Below, in pieces: positions 1 through 7,967 of a DNA stretch of 64,000 nt. This stretch comes from Pseudomonas segetis (GTDB lineage: Bacteria > Pseudomonadota > Gammaproteobacteria > Pseudomonadales > Pseudomonadaceae), in NCBI RefSeq assembly GCF_900188155.1, contig NZ_FZOG01000002.1, positions 511,845 to 575,844 on the forward strand, written 5' to 3'. Position 1 is the stretch's first letter. Each line of letters starts with the position of its first letter. The notes beneath the pieces were generated by a model. It was not told the DNA's origin. It was given only the letters and a program-made list of their open reading frames with translations, and ran no database searches. The position numbers were made by a program, and so were the translations under genes.

Positions 1-650
1 CCGGCCCGCGCGGCCAGTTCCAGACCAATCAAGTCCGCTTCGTTTTCATTTGAACGGCTATTGGGCAGCGTCATGCCATATTGCACGGCGTAGTCGGTAA
101 GCCCCATGACATCCTGGCTCAGCCCCAGTAATGCACCTGCCCCCTGCTTGGCGATCTCTATGCCGTAGGCCTTGGACATGGCTTCACGCCCGTGCTCACG
201 CAGGGCATGGGCAATTTCATGGCCCATGACAGCAGCAATTTCGTCGTCGCTCAGCTTTAATGTTTCGATCAGGCCACTGTAGAAAATAATCTTGCCGCCT
301 GGGCCGCAATTCGCGTTCAGTTCTGGGCTATCGATCAAGTTGACTTCCCATTGCCACTGCGCAGAGTCAGGGCGAAAGTTCGGCGCTTGCTTGATCAAAC
401 GATTGGCGATGGCTTGCAAGCGCTTGGCATCGGCAGTGTTCTTTTCCAGCTTGCCCTTGCTTGAAGCTGCAGTCACTGTCTCTTTATAGGTCTGTGCGTA
501 AGACTGATTGACTTCCTCGCTCGAGAGCATGCTGAACATGTACTGCTTGCGATCGACGCCCACGGCACCACCGCTGGTGGTGTTCACAGCTTGGCATCCT
601 GCCAGCAGCAGGGCCGCAGCGAGCGCCGTTACGGACAACGACTTCTTCAT
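1..650 (-). CDS. M48 family zinc metalloprotease lipoprotein (C-terminus beyond left edge)
   Basis: The N-terminal 216 codons are present; the frame is open at the left edge, so the 3' end lies outside the window. The start ATG at 650 follows AAAGGAG. Residues 1-19 form a lipoprotein signal ending in the lipobox LLAGC (Cys19). The zinc/catalytic motif HEIAH is at residues 144-148, and the third ligand is probably Glu202 in a SRxxExEAD-like segment. These are hallmarks of the M48 family, close to E. coli YcaL/LoiP, outer-membrane-anchored proteases that degrade misfolded envelope proteins. Membrane location follows from the lipobox; whether the anchor is inner or outer membrane is inferred from the family. 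It is transcribed away from the next gene cluster and ends with the gene order unknown. Confidence 0.9.
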   Translation of the reverse strand, partial: MKKSLSVTALAAALLLAGCQAVNTTSGGAVGVDRKQYMFSMLSSEEVNQSYAQTYKETVTAASSKGKLEKNTADAKRLQAIANRLIKQAPNFRPDSAQWQWEVNLIDSPELNANCGPGGKIIFYSGLIETLKLSDDEIAAVMGHEIAHALREHGREAMSKAYGIEIAKQGAGALLGLSQDVMGLTDYAVQYGMTLPNSRSNENEADLIGLELAARA

Positions 651-743
651 CCTGAATCTCCTTTGAGTAAGGCCGATATGCTAGGCCGCACCGCGCCGCC
701 GAGCAACTGTAAAAACATCAGGCAGGCAGCGGTTGCAGCGCAA

Positions 744-1361
744 TTACGCCGGGGTCAGGCATTCGGGGGCATCGAGCTTTGGATCATTGACCAGATTCGC
801 CAGGACCCGCTCACGCAATTGCGGTTGCGGGCTGTTGAGTATGTCCAACAGCACATCCAGGGGCGTCTGTTCATCAAGCCAGAGTTGCTGCTGGGCCTCA
901 TTCAAAATCAGTGGTCGACGCTGGTTGGCCGCAGCCTGGGTAATCACAGCAGCGCTTAGATAAACTGCCCCATCGACTGGATACGCCTCCCAAAGTGCAG
1001 CGAAATACAAGGTCGGCGCATCACCCGCCAGCCAGTATGGACGCTTGCGAGTGGTACCACGCCATTCGTAAAACCCATTGGCGGGCAGCAATCCTCGACG
1101 TTGACGAAATGCATCACGAAACATCGGCTGGTCGGCGACGGTTTCGGCACGCGCCTGGGCAGGCGTTTTACTGAGATCGGTCAACCAGGCTGGGGTCAGG
1201 CCCCAACGCACGCGACTAAGCCTTGACTCGCCGGCTTCACGATGCAGCAAAAGCACTTGGGAGTTGGGCGAAATACTCCAATGTGGTTGTTGGTCCGATG
1301 GAAAACCGGGCAACCCGGAAAACGCCGGCGACCAACGGAAAAAGGCATAACGTCCACACAT
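744..1361 (-). CDS. SRAP (SOS response-associated, YedK/HMCES-like) protein, variant active site
   Basis: SRAP proteins cross-link covalently to abasic sites in single-stranded DNA through the amino-terminal Cys exposed when Met1 is removed. I chose the ATG at 1361 because it gives MCGRY with Cys2; the frame is open 43 codons further upstream, but a longer protein would bury the catalytic Cys. The resulting length, 205 aa, is usual. Glu99 in the NGFYEW segment is conserved. Two positions differ from E. coli YedK: the Asn of the INAR motif is Gln69 (AQARAET), and the His of HDRxP aligns with Asn146 (NQRRP). From memory, other Pseudomonas homologues share the second change, so it is probably a subfamily trait. 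The ribosome-binding site is weak. Confidence 0.88.
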   Translation of the reverse strand: MCGRYAFFRWSPAFSGLPGFPSDQQPHWSISPNSQVLLLHREAGESRLSRVRWGLTPAWLTDLSKTPAQARAETVADQPMFRDAFRQRRGLLPANGFYEWRGTTRKRPYWLAGDAPTLYFAALWEAYPVDGAVYLSAAVITQAAANQRRPLILNEAQQQLWLDEQTPLDVLLDILNSPQPQLRERVLANLVNDPKLDAPECLTPA

Positions 1362-1428
1362 GGTTTGACTCAATTGAGCAGCAGGGCATGCAATGCTGCG
1401 CATGGCATGCCGGGTTTGACGAGCTTCT

Positions 1429-1689
1429 CTAACAGACCAGTTCGCCCAGATAACTCTCGGGCTCATCACCCGGTAGCGGTTGTGCGCCATTGTACGCAGT
1501 GATCAGCTCGCGTGCCTTCCCGGCTTGCCGGTCATTGACCATCAGCCCGAGCAAACCGCTGGCTGGCAACTCGCCAACAGCCCCGGCCAGGTGTTGCCCT
1601 GAAATAAAGGCTTCGATCCCTTCGCTGGCGAGCATGCCGAGCAACAGCTCAGCCTCGATCAGGTCCTGCGGTTCATAGATCCGTTGCAT
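1429..1689 (-). CDS. DUF2007 family small protein
   Basis: This 86-aa soluble protein begins MQRIYEPQDLIEAELL and carries the small alpha-beta fold of the DUF2007 (putative signal-transducing protein) family: an N-terminal helix (EAELLLGMLASEGI), a variable loop and a conserved LLGLMVND strand near residues 45-52. The function is unknown across the family. Its start overlaps the stop of the upstream CPXCG gene (TGATG at 1687-1691), so the two are probably translationally coupled. The SRAP gene follows 67 bp downstream on the same strand, so all three may share a transcript. Confidence 0.8.
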   Translation of the reverse strand: MQRIYEPQDLIEAELLLGMLASEGIEAFISGQHLAGAVGELPASGLLGLMVNDRQAGKARELITAYNGAQPLPGDEPESYLGELVC

Positions 1690-1871
1690 CAGTCATTCTC
1701 CCCTCTGACGTCCAATGTCCAGTCCTCGCCATTAGTCGAGAGGTCAAAGACAATCGGCCGACAACACACTTCGCAGTCTTCAATATACTGTTGATCCCCC
1801 GCGGACAGGTCGAGCAAGGCCTCAACGGTCTCACCGCAATACGGGCATTGATACATCTGACTTTCGAGCAT
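1689..1871 (-). CDS. CPXCG motif-containing cysteine-rich protein
   Basis: A 60-aa protein with two Cys pairs, CPYCG at residues 9-13 and CEVC at about 33-36, which together can form a zinc-ribbon knuckle. The family is small and common in Pseudomonadales, with no assigned biochemical role. Acidic residues are abundant toward the C-terminus. The ATG at 1871 is preceded on the minus strand by AAGGAGG at a good distance. It is the first gene of a minus-strand run with the DUF2007 protein (overlapping stop/start) and the SRAP protein. Confidence 0.82.
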   Translation of the reverse strand: MLESQMYQCPYCGETVEALLDLSAGDQQYIEDCEVCCRPIVFDLSTNGEDWTLDVRGEND

Positions 1872-1899
1872 CTAAGCCTCCTTGTGACTTGAGCGTATA

Positions 1900-2010
1900 A
1901 TGGCGGGTCTATTGCAAGCCCATGCACTTACTGTTGATATGCGCCTCGATGCAGATTCGCAGTACTTGCAGGACCTTTACTTCAAAGCCTGGCAGCAGGT
2001 TGCCAGCTAA
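1900..2010 (+). CDS. possible 36-aa small ORF upstream of the acyltransferase
   Basis: An open frame of 36 codons starts at the ATG at 1900 and ends TAA at 2010, 12 bp before the acyltransferase start. The C-terminal half is acidic and amphipathic (residues near LDADSQYLQDLYFKAW). The ATG sits inside a sequence resembling a sigma70 -10 box (TATAAT at 1896-1901), which argues that the start may instead be promoter DNA. No clear Shine-Dalgarno precedes it. I do not recognise the product; it may simply be untranslated leader. Confidence 0.22.
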   Translation: MAGLLQAHALTVDMRLDADSQYLQDLYFKAWQQVAS

Positions 2011-2022
2011 TCACATGAGATC

Positions 2023-3189
2023 ATGATGGGCGAATTCGATTCCATACGGCCCTACGCCGACGCAGAAGTTCCCGCCGTTCTGGCGCGCTTGCTTGCGGAC
2101 GACGTATTTCTCGGCATCCTCACCCAGTTCCGTTTCCCGCGCTTGGCCAAGTCATTCGGTTGGTTGCTTAAACCACTTATAGCCTATCGGCTGCGCAAAG
2201 AGTTTATTGGCGTCAATTCTGTCTCTGCGCTGCAGGACAAAGTTGAGCCCTATGTCGACCGCTCGATTGAAGATGCCACCGACGGCGTCACCTATTCAGG
2301 TGTTGAAGGGCTCAAGCGCGGCAGTGCCTATTTACTGCTTGCCAACCACCGCGACATCGTCATGGATCCGGCGTTCGTCAACTACGCCGTATACCACGCA
2401 GGCCTGCCGACACCACGAATCGCGATTGGCGACAACCTGCTGCAAAAGCCTTTCGTCAGCGACCTGATGCGCCTCAATAAGAGTTTTATCGTGCACCGCA
2501 CGATCAGTGGCCGCCGCGAGAAAATGGCAGCCTACCAATTGCTCTCGGCCTATATCAGCCACTCGATTGTCAATGACTGCGAATCGATCTGGATCGCCCA
2601 GGCCGAAGGCCGTGCCAAGGACGGTGACGACAGAACTGACTCGGCAATCCTCAAGATGTTTCATATGAGTCGCAAAACCGAGCCGTTCGGTGACGTGATC
2701 CGCTCACTGAAGCTGACCCCGGTATCGATCAGCTATGAATACGACCCCTGCGATCTGGCGAAAGCACGCGAGTTGTATATCCGCGCAACCACCGGCAGCT
2801 ATGAAAAGGCCGCGGGCGAAGATGACCTGAGCATCGCACTGGGCATCACAGGCTACAAAGGTCGCGTGCATATCCACTTTGGCAAGCCGATAGAAGACGA
2901 GTGCGAAGACAGCAAGCAACTGGCGCTAAAAATGGATCAATGCATCCTCGGCGACTACCGCTTGTTCCCGGTCCACTACCTGGCTTACGAAATGTGGGCC
3001 CAACGTGACCCACAACTAGAGGTGCCGACAGCTGCTGAACTGTTCGGCAAGGATGAGCTTGATACTGCCAAAGAGCAGTGGCAAAAGCGCTTGGCCGCTT
3101 GCCCGGCTGAACAGCAGCCGTACCTGATCCTGCAATACGCCAACCCGGTACGCAACCAATACCGGGTCAAGGCGGGGCTGGCCTTATAA
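2023..3189 (+). CDS. glycerol-3-phosphate-type acyltransferase domain protein (PlsC/PlsB-like)
   Basis: This 388-aa cytosolic or membrane-associated protein has an acyltransferase-like NHRDIVMDP block at residues 108-116 (candidate catalytic His109) and an AEGRAKDG block near 194-201 that takes the place of the PEGT phosphate-binding motif. Known LPLAT enzymes transfer an acyl chain from acyl-ACP or acyl-CoA to a (lyso)phospholipid precursor. Here the His-to-Asp spacing is HX5D, or HxD if Asp111 is used, rather than the usual HX4D, so the substrate is uncertain. The start is ATGATG at 2023 or 2026, with a weak ribosome-binding site. A strong hairpin terminator follows at 3206-3234, so it is probably the last gene of its transcript. 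Confidence 0.75.
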   Translation: MMGEFDSIRPYADAEVPAVLARLLADDVFLGILTQFRFPRLAKSFGWLLKPLIAYRLRKEFIGVNSVSALQDKVEPYVDRSIEDATDGVTYSGVEGLKRGSAYLLLANHRDIVMDPAFVNYAVYHAGLPTPRIAIGDNLLQKPFVSDLMRLNKSFIVHRTISGRREKMAAYQLLSAYISHSIVNDCESIWIAQAEGRAKDGDDRTDSAILKMFHMSRKTEPFGDVIRSLKLTPVSISYEYDPCDLAKARELYIRATTGSYEKAAGEDDLSIALGITGYKGRVHIHFGKPIEDECEDSKQLALKMDQCILGDYRLFPVHYLAYEMWAQRDPQLEVPTAAELFGKDELDTAKEQWQKRLAACPAEQQPYLILQYANPVRNQYRVKAGLAL

Positions 3190-3205
3190 GCCAGTGCGCT
3201 TAATC

Positions 3206-3234
3206 AAAAAAGGCAGCCTGATGGCTGCCTTTTT
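3206..3234. terminator. bidirectional rho-independent terminator
   Basis: AAGGCAGCC pairs with GGCTGCCTT around a TGAT loop, flanked by A-rich and T-rich tracts, directly after the acyltransferase stop at 3189. Confidence 0.85.
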
Positions 3235-3349
3235 GACTCTGGAAACACCAAAGGAGCCCCTTGAATAGCGAGCTCACGAAAACCGGACAAGGCACGACAA
3301 GCAACGGGATGGATCAACATTGGCCCGCGCGGTTGTTTTCAGAGATGTC

Positions 3350-3634
3350 CTAAAATCGTGTGCTCAACTCGGACAAAAGCAAGCCGAGCACCAGCGCCGC
3401 ACTGGCGAAGCTGTAAAAAAACGGATTCAAACGCTGGGTCGGCAGCTCAATCATTGCCGCACCATCAGCTTGCTCCTCTGCATCGCAGCCGGCCATACGC
3501 GCCAACGCACGCTGCTCACGGAAACGGGTCATGAGTAGCAACGCAGCGCCAGCCAGGGCAAAGAACAACGCCAAGCTATTAAGCGTTCGCCCTGGATATG
3601 CCAAAAACAACGACCATAACGCCTGCAAGAACAT
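3350..3634 (-). CDS. small two-helix inner-membrane protein
   Basis: A 94-aa hypothetical protein with two predicted membrane helices, about residues 20-38 (LNSLALFFALAGAALLL) and 73-90 (SFASAALVLGLLL), joined by a basic then acidic cytoplasm-type loop. The start at 3634 is preferred because GGAG lies six bases before it; the frame is open further upstream (to 3685) without a ribosome-binding site. I do not recognise a family beyond small conserved Pseudomonas membrane proteins. It faces the acyltransferase gene and ends about 115 bp past that gene's terminator. Confidence 0.6.
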   Translation of the reverse strand: MFLQALWSLFLAYPGRTLNSLALFFALAGAALLLMTRFREQRALARMAGCDAEEQADGAAMIELPTQRLNPFFYSFASAALVLGLLLSELSTRF

Positions 3635-4014
3635 CCACATCTCCACATCTAAGTTGGTGCAACTTGCAATCGCCTGCACCAGCAAGGGGACAAATCACCC
3701 CGAAACTGCCGAAAAAGCCTGGACCAGGTCACGCCATTTACGCTTGAGACCATTGGATCGAACTGCCTGCAGCCCTGTTTCAGCGGGGCTTGAACATCGG
3801 CATCAAAGCCCTCGATGCCCTGAAAGGCCCGCAATAAAGCGCTGCAGTTTACGCGAACCCGTCGCTTAGATGATTCACTTCCGACGAATGAAAATTTCAG
3901 ATCAAAGCTGTCTGAAAATCGTCATATAACTGGCCTAATGTTTGAATCCTCCATGCTACGCACTCACGCAATACTGCGCGGCGCGCCTCCTAGGTTAGAG
4001 AAGAGGAAACTGTC
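3635..4014. other. intergenic region with an inverted repeat and a possible gene remnant
   Basis: No supported gene lies here. At 3748-3837 the plus strand holds 29 open codons with protein-like composition (ending LDALKGPQ, stop TAA) but no start, just after an in-frame TGA; it may be the tail of a decayed gene. At 3895-3917 TTTCAGA and TCTGAAA form a 7-bp inverted repeat with a 9-nt gap, roughly 100 bp before the next start codon, a candidate operator or hairpin. Confidence 0.4.
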
Positions 4015-4221
4015 ATGCTCAACCCACAACCTGTTGACCACGATTACATGATCGAATCGCTGGACGAAGTGGACGATGTGATCGACGAGCTTTCTTTCAA
4101 CGTCCAGGACAATCACTGGCTGGTGTACTGCTCAATGGGCGGTCATGAACATTACGACCTGCCCGATATCGACATGCACACAGGCTTCAGCCTGCCCGAA
4201 CTCTATGACGACGCCGCATGA
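4015..4221 (+). CDS. conserved hypothetical acidic 68-aa protein
   Basis: A small, strongly acidic, soluble protein (cluster ESLDEVDDVIDEL at residues 14-26) with no signal peptide, membrane helix or known motif. A conserved-looking aromatic core (HWLVYCSMGGHEHYDLP) occupies the middle. The ATG at 4015 follows GAGAAGAGG at a suitable distance. It stands alone, with a terminator hairpin immediately after it at 4238-4269. The function is unknown; it resembles lineage-specific Pseudomonas hypotheticals. Confidence 0.7.
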   Translation: MLNPQPVDHDYMIESLDEVDDVIDELSFNVQDNHWLVYCSMGGHEHYDLPDIDMHTGFSLPELYDDAA

Positions 4222-4237
4222 AAACGGTTAAACACCC

Positions 4238-4269
4238 AGCAAAAAGCCCGCGAATGCGGGCTTTTTGCT
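4238..4269. terminator. bidirectional terminator between convergent genes
   Basis: AGCAAAAAGCCCGC pairs perfectly with GCGGGCTTTTTGCT around a GAAT loop. It separates the 68-aa gene from the convergent YajG-like lipoprotein gene. Confidence 0.9.
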
Positions 4270-4319
4270 GTTACTCGACCAAGAACCTCTAGCACAACGA
4301 TTTGCAGAGGTTTCCATGC

Positions 4320-4904
4320 CTACTGAGCCAGGATCTGGCCAATAGTCGGATCTTTGAAACTGCGCGTCAGCGCATCGCTCAGTACATCGCTGACCAACTT
4401 GGTGTTGGTTTCCTGATTCGGCGCAGTTCCGGAACGCTGGTTCAGCGAAGCGCCGTAACGCCCGGTGTAGCGACGGGTGCTGTTCTGCACTTCAGCACGA
4501 ATGGTTGCACTGATGTCAGACTCATTGACGAACATGTTGTCCTTGGGCGACTGGAACTTCAGATCAGCCAGGGTCAGGGTCAGGGTCGGTGCATTGACGG
4601 CATTGGCCGTTGGTGTGAAGCCAAGCAGGCGCACGGCGGCCTCAGCCTGGGCCTGGAGCTTGGGAACTATGCTGTTGGACGAAACGGAGATCGAACTGGT
4701 TTCCGGGTACAAGCCACCACGCGTACCCAGCACCGGGGACGGCCGACCATCAACCACACGGACCACAACCGGCTGGCCGCGACCAACGGCTGTCAGCGGG
4801 CCGGTCAGCTTAGGATCGGGATTAAGTTGTTGAGGGCTGAGTGCGCAGCCAGCCAATGTCAGGCTCGCTACAGCTAACAGACCAATAAACAGGCGGTGCA
4901 GCAT
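4320..4904 (-). CDS. YajG family lipoprotein
   Basis: A 194-aa exported lipoprotein: signal peptide with lipobox LAGC (Cys20), then the YajG-type beta-rich domain (VVVRVVDGRP near residues 46-55, and a variable region ending in TNTKLVSDVLSDALTRSF). YajG-like proteins sit in the envelope and are of uncertain function; some annotations link them to outer-membrane biogenesis. The start ATG at 4904 follows GGGAGA. It is a single-gene unit, convergent with the preceding small gene and separated from it by a terminator. Confidence 0.85.
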   Translation of the reverse strand: MLHRLFIGLLAVASLTLAGCALSPQQLNPDPKLTGPLTAVGRGQPVVVRVVDGRPSPVLGTRGGLYPETSSISVSSNSIVPKLQAQAEAAVRLLGFTPTANAVNAPTLTLTLADLKFQSPKDNMFVNESDISATIRAEVQNSTRRYTGRYGASLNQRSGTAPNQETNTKLVSDVLSDALTRSFKDPTIGQILAQ

Positions 4905-5197
4905 GCTCGTTTCTCCCTAATTTGAGACGCAAAAAGTTGCCGGCAGTATACCCAGCCAGCGGGGGCGCTAACAGCGTCAAGCACTAAGACTGCAAAAGGC
5001 CACCACCGGTTCCTGTAATCGCCTTGTAATGCGCTTGTGGGATAAAACCTTCAAGGTCTTCAGAAGGCGCAACAAGCGCTACTGGTACAAGCCTCTACGA
5101 CCATCATCCACGGTCGCCTGGCATGAACTGTCCCAGTGATAGCCACCACAGCAGTTTTCCGAGGAACCTTAGTCTTTGTGAAAGCGAGGTATTAGCC

Positions 5198-5431
5198 ATG
5201 TCATTATTGCGTTCGCTGTTCGCACCACACCGCCCAGTCCGTACCTTTGCGCTGCTCGATAGCTATGGCCTGTGCCGAGCCTTCAGGCAGTCAACCCAGG
5301 CCCCGTCTGGCGTTGGCTGGGTTGAGATTGCCGAGCTACACCTCAACTGGCTCAATCAACCATTGCCGCCATACGCCAGAATCGCACCGGTCGTCACATA
5401 CTCAAATCGCAAAAAACCGTTGGCTGCCTGA
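5198..5431 (+). CDS. hypothetical 77-aa protein
   Basis: A short basic protein, MSLLRSLFAP at its start and hydrophilic afterwards, with no recognised domain. I place the start at the ATG at 5198, which follows GCGAGG at about eight bases; an upstream in-frame ATG at 5123 has no ribosome-binding site. The central segment (AEIAELHLNWLNQPLPPYA-like) is typical of small Pseudomonas-specific hypotheticals. No operon partner is evident. Confidence 0.6.
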   Translation: MSLLRSLFAPHRPVRTFALLDSYGLCRAFRQSTQAPSGVGWVEIAELHLNWLNQPLPPYARIAPVVTYSNRKKPLAA

Positions 5432-5897
5432 CCGGCGGAAGAATAAAAGTCACACGAGACGATCAATTTTTCCGCTTTCGCCTTATAATCGCGCCCCGAT
5501 TATAAGGACGCCTCCTGATCGGCCTCGCCGTCCCGCTGATGCACAAGCCATCGGCAATGCCCCAGAGAGTCGCCCACTTCGCACCCTGCTTTGGCTGCAA
5601 TCAATTGCTTGGTCGTGCAACAATGCTGGCATCTTGTGCCGCATCGGTTGAGCCAACGGCTGACATATGCCAAACAGCGGCGCGAACTTTTGAGGTTCAC
5701 GACTCCAAAAGAGCGTGAAAAAAACGGTTTTAACAACTTCACAAGAGTGTGGCGAGAATATGAACAGCATTGCGTATGGTAAACGCTCTGTTATCACTCA
5801 ACCCCAAGCCAGCGGAGACCTCGGCTACAGCTGACCTGCGAAGTTTCACGCGAAGGCTATAAGCCGAGATTTGGGTGCTGATTTTGGAGAAGTGGTA
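5432..5897. other. long leader/intergenic region before mqo
   Basis: This 466-bp stretch contains the strong palindrome listed separately (5481-5507) and an unsupported 59-codon frame from ATG 5539 to TGA 5718 with no ribosome-binding site. The proximal 150 bases are the likely mqo promoter and leader, but I cannot place a -35/-10 pair with confidence. Confidence 0.5.
5481..5507. promoter_or_regulatory. perfect 11-bp inverted repeat containing TATAAT on both strands
   Basis: CCTTATAATCG at 5481-5491 and its exact complement at 5497-5507 flank a CGCCC spacer. Each arm contains TATAAT, so the site could be overlapping divergent -10 elements, an operator, or a hairpin. No T-run follows, which argues against a terminator. 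Confidence 0.5.
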
Positions 5898-7415
5898 ATG
5901 GCGCAAAACGATTACGAAGCAGTAGATATGGTGCTTGTCGGTGCCGGTATCATGAGTGCGACCTTGGCCGTGCTTTTGAAAGAACTCGACCCGAGCATCA
6001 AGCTTGAAATTGTTGAACTGATGGACTCCGGAGCCGTTGAAAGCTCCAATCCCTGGAACAACGCAGGCACCGGCCACGCTGGGCTGTGTGAACTGAACTA
6101 CACGCCTGAGGCGGCGGATGGTTCGATCGACATCAAAAAATCGGTCACCATCAATACTCAATTCGAGGAATCCAAGCAATTCTGGGCCTACCTGCTTGAG
6201 CAAGGCAGCCTTGGCTCTCCGAAAAGCTTTATCAATCCGGTGCCGCACTTGAGTTTCGTGCGCGGCGAGAAGGGTATTGCATTTCTCAAGACCCGCTTCG
6301 AAGCGTTGAGCAAGCATCACGCCTTCGAGCAGATGGAATACACCGAAGATCGCGAAACCATGGCACAGTGGATGCCGCTGATGATGCCTGGCCGCGACCC
6401 GAACGAGCGCAATGCAGCCACCCGTGTGATGGCCGGTACCGACGTCAACTTCGGGGCTTTGACCAAGCATCTGCTCGACCACCTGAGCAAGCAGCCTGAT
6501 GCGCTGATCAAGTGCAACCAGAAAGTCACCGGGCTTGAGCGTAGCGGTGATGGCTGGCGCGTAACCATCAAGCACACCAAGGATGGCAGCACCCGCCAGC
6601 TACAGAGCAAGTTCGTCTTCCTGGGCGCAGGCGGCGCGGCTCTGCCATTGCTGCAGAAATCAGGCATTCCTGAAGGTGAAGGCTTTGGCGGTTTCCCGGT
6701 CAGCGGCCAATGGCTGCGCTGCGACAACCCTGAAGTGGTCAAGCACCATCAAGCCAAGGTCTACAGCCAGGCAGCGGTTGGCTCCCCGCCAATGTCAGTG
6801 CCTCACCTGGACACCCGCGTTGTCGATGGCAAGAAATCCCTGCTGTTCGGACCCTACGCAGGTTTCTCGACCAAATTCCTGCGTCATGGCTCGTTGATGG
6901 ACCTGCCGCTGTCGGTACGGCCAAACAACATCGGCCCGATGCTCGCCGTTGCCCGCGATAACTTCGACCTGACCCGCTACCTGATCAAGGAAGTGCTGCA
7001 GTCGGAAGAGAAACGCATTGAAACCCTGCGCGGCTTCTACCCTGAACTGAACCCGGCTGACTGGCGCCTCGAAGTTGCCGGCCAGCGTGTGCAGATCATC
7101 AAGAAAGACCCCAAGCGTGGCGGTATCCTGCAATTTGGTACTGAACTCGTGGCTGCGGCTGATGGCTCTCTGGCGGCCCTTCTGGGTGCCTCACCAGGCG
7201 CATCGGTGACGGTTTCGATCATGCTTGATCTCATCCGTCGCTGTTTCCCTGAGCAGGCCAAGTCCGAGCAGTGGAGCAACAAGCTCAACACCATCTTCCC
7301 GGCAATGAGTGATGTGCTGGCGACAGATGCCGAGCGCTACCGCGAGGTCCAGGCGCGCTGCGACCGACTTCTGCAACTCACCGAGCCAGAAATGGCCCAG
7401 GCCGAGTTAAGCTAA
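5898..7415 (+). CDS. mqo: malate:quinone oxidoreductase
   Basis: This FAD enzyme oxidises L-malate to oxaloacetate and passes electrons to the quinone pool at the inner face of the cytoplasmic membrane, replacing or supplementing NAD-malate dehydrogenase in the TCA cycle. The 505-aa length is normal for the family. The dinucleotide-binding segment [16 protein letters not shown] is near residues 9-24, and the conserved [15 protein letters not shown] block follows at about residue 45. I start at the ATG at 5898, which has GGAG about nine bases upstream; the frame is open nine codons earlier. It is monocistronic, with hairpins immediately downstream. Confidence 0.95.
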   Translation: MAQNDYEAVDMVLVGAGIMSATLAVLLKELDPSIKLEIVELMDSGAVESSNPWNNAGTGHAGLCELNYTPEAADGSIDIKKSVTINTQFEESKQFWAYLLEQGSLGSPKSFINPVPHLSFVRGEKGIAFLKTRFEALSKHHAFEQMEYTEDRETMAQWMPLMMPGRDPNERNAATRVMAGTDVNFGALTKHLLDHLSKQPDALIKCNQKVTGLERSGDGWRVTIKHTKDGSTRQLQSKFVFLGAGGAALPLLQKSGIPEGEGFGGFPVSGQWLRCDNPEVVKHHQAKVYSQAAVGSPPMSVPHLDTRVVDGKKSLLFGPYAGFSTKFLRHGSLMDLPLSVRPNNIGPMLAVARDNFDLTRYLIKEVLQSEEKRIETLRGFYPELNPADWRLEVAGQRVQIIKKDPKRGGILQFGTELVAAADGSLAALLGASPGASVTVSIMLDLIRRCFPEQAKSEQWSNKLNTIFPAMSDVLATDAERYREVQARCDRLLQLTEPEMAQAELS

Positions 7416-7425
7416 CTGCATCAAG

Positions 7426-7484
7426 GCCGCCGGCAACGGCGGCACGCGCCATCCCGACACCCTGCAGGCTATGCTTGCAGGGTG
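7426..7484 (+). repeat. two consecutive hairpins after mqo
   Basis: GCCGCC/GGCGGC pair at 7426-7443, and CACCCTGCA/TGCAGGGTG pair at 7458-7484 with a 9-nt loop. Neither is followed by a T-run, so they are more likely 3'-end stabilising structures or part of a rho-dependent end than a classical terminator. Confidence 0.5.
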
Positions 7485-7552
7485 GCGAACTGCGAGCCAC
7501 CCTTAGCTGTGTGCAAGGCTCAGAGCAGTTGTGTGGCTTGTGTGATAGTGAT

Positions 7553-7909
7553 TCAGGCAGACGCCGAAAGCGGGTGAAAGCTGAAGTAGACGCGAAGTGC
7601 TTCAACCATCTCGATGTACTCGGTGGGTGGTGCAACCAGGGAAAACCCCGAGTCATAGCAACCTGGCGTCACATCCTCGCGGGACCATTGGCAGGTCGCA
7701 GTAAAGTCGATAAAGCATTGTGCCGACTGGCCCGGAATCTTGATCCGCATGTCAAAGCGACCACCCACCAGCATCGGTAGTTGACTGACCAGTAACATGC
7801 CGTCAACCGATACGTTGCCTATATACCCCATAGGTTTATCAGTGACGCGATTGTATACCTTCAAGTAGTAAGGTAGTTGGTGGCGCTCAATGTGTCGCTG
7901 CATTGGCAT
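7553..7909 (-). CDS. PilZ domain protein (cyclic-di-GMP receptor type)
   Basis: A 118-aa single-domain protein. The second PilZ signature (D/N-x-S-x-x-G) is present as NVSVDG at residues 32-37. The upstream arginine motif is represented by RHIERHQLPYYLKVYNR and is not a clean RxxxR, so affinity for cyclic-di-GMP is uncertain. PilZ proteins bind cyclic-di-GMP and relay it to motility or polysaccharide machinery in the cytoplasm. The ribosome-binding site before the ATG at 7909 is poor. It is on the same strand as, and downstream of, the DUF4124 and lipoprotein genes, with a 58-bp gap to the former. Confidence 0.82.
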   Translation of the reverse strand: MPMQRHIERHQLPYYLKVYNRVTDKPMGYIGNVSVDGMLLVSQLPMLVGGRFDMRIKIPGQSAQCFIDFTATCQWSREDVTPGCYDSGFSLVAPPTEYIEMVEALRVYFSFHPLSASA

Positions 7910-7967
7910 GATGGCATATCGCTATTTTTGTCAGTTAGTATGGCTGCACTTGGGTATTTAGACCAGC

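Noticed and set aside
5539..5718. 59-codon open frame in the mqo leader region
   Set aside because: No ribosome-binding site and an ordinary mix of codons; it is more likely untranslated leader.
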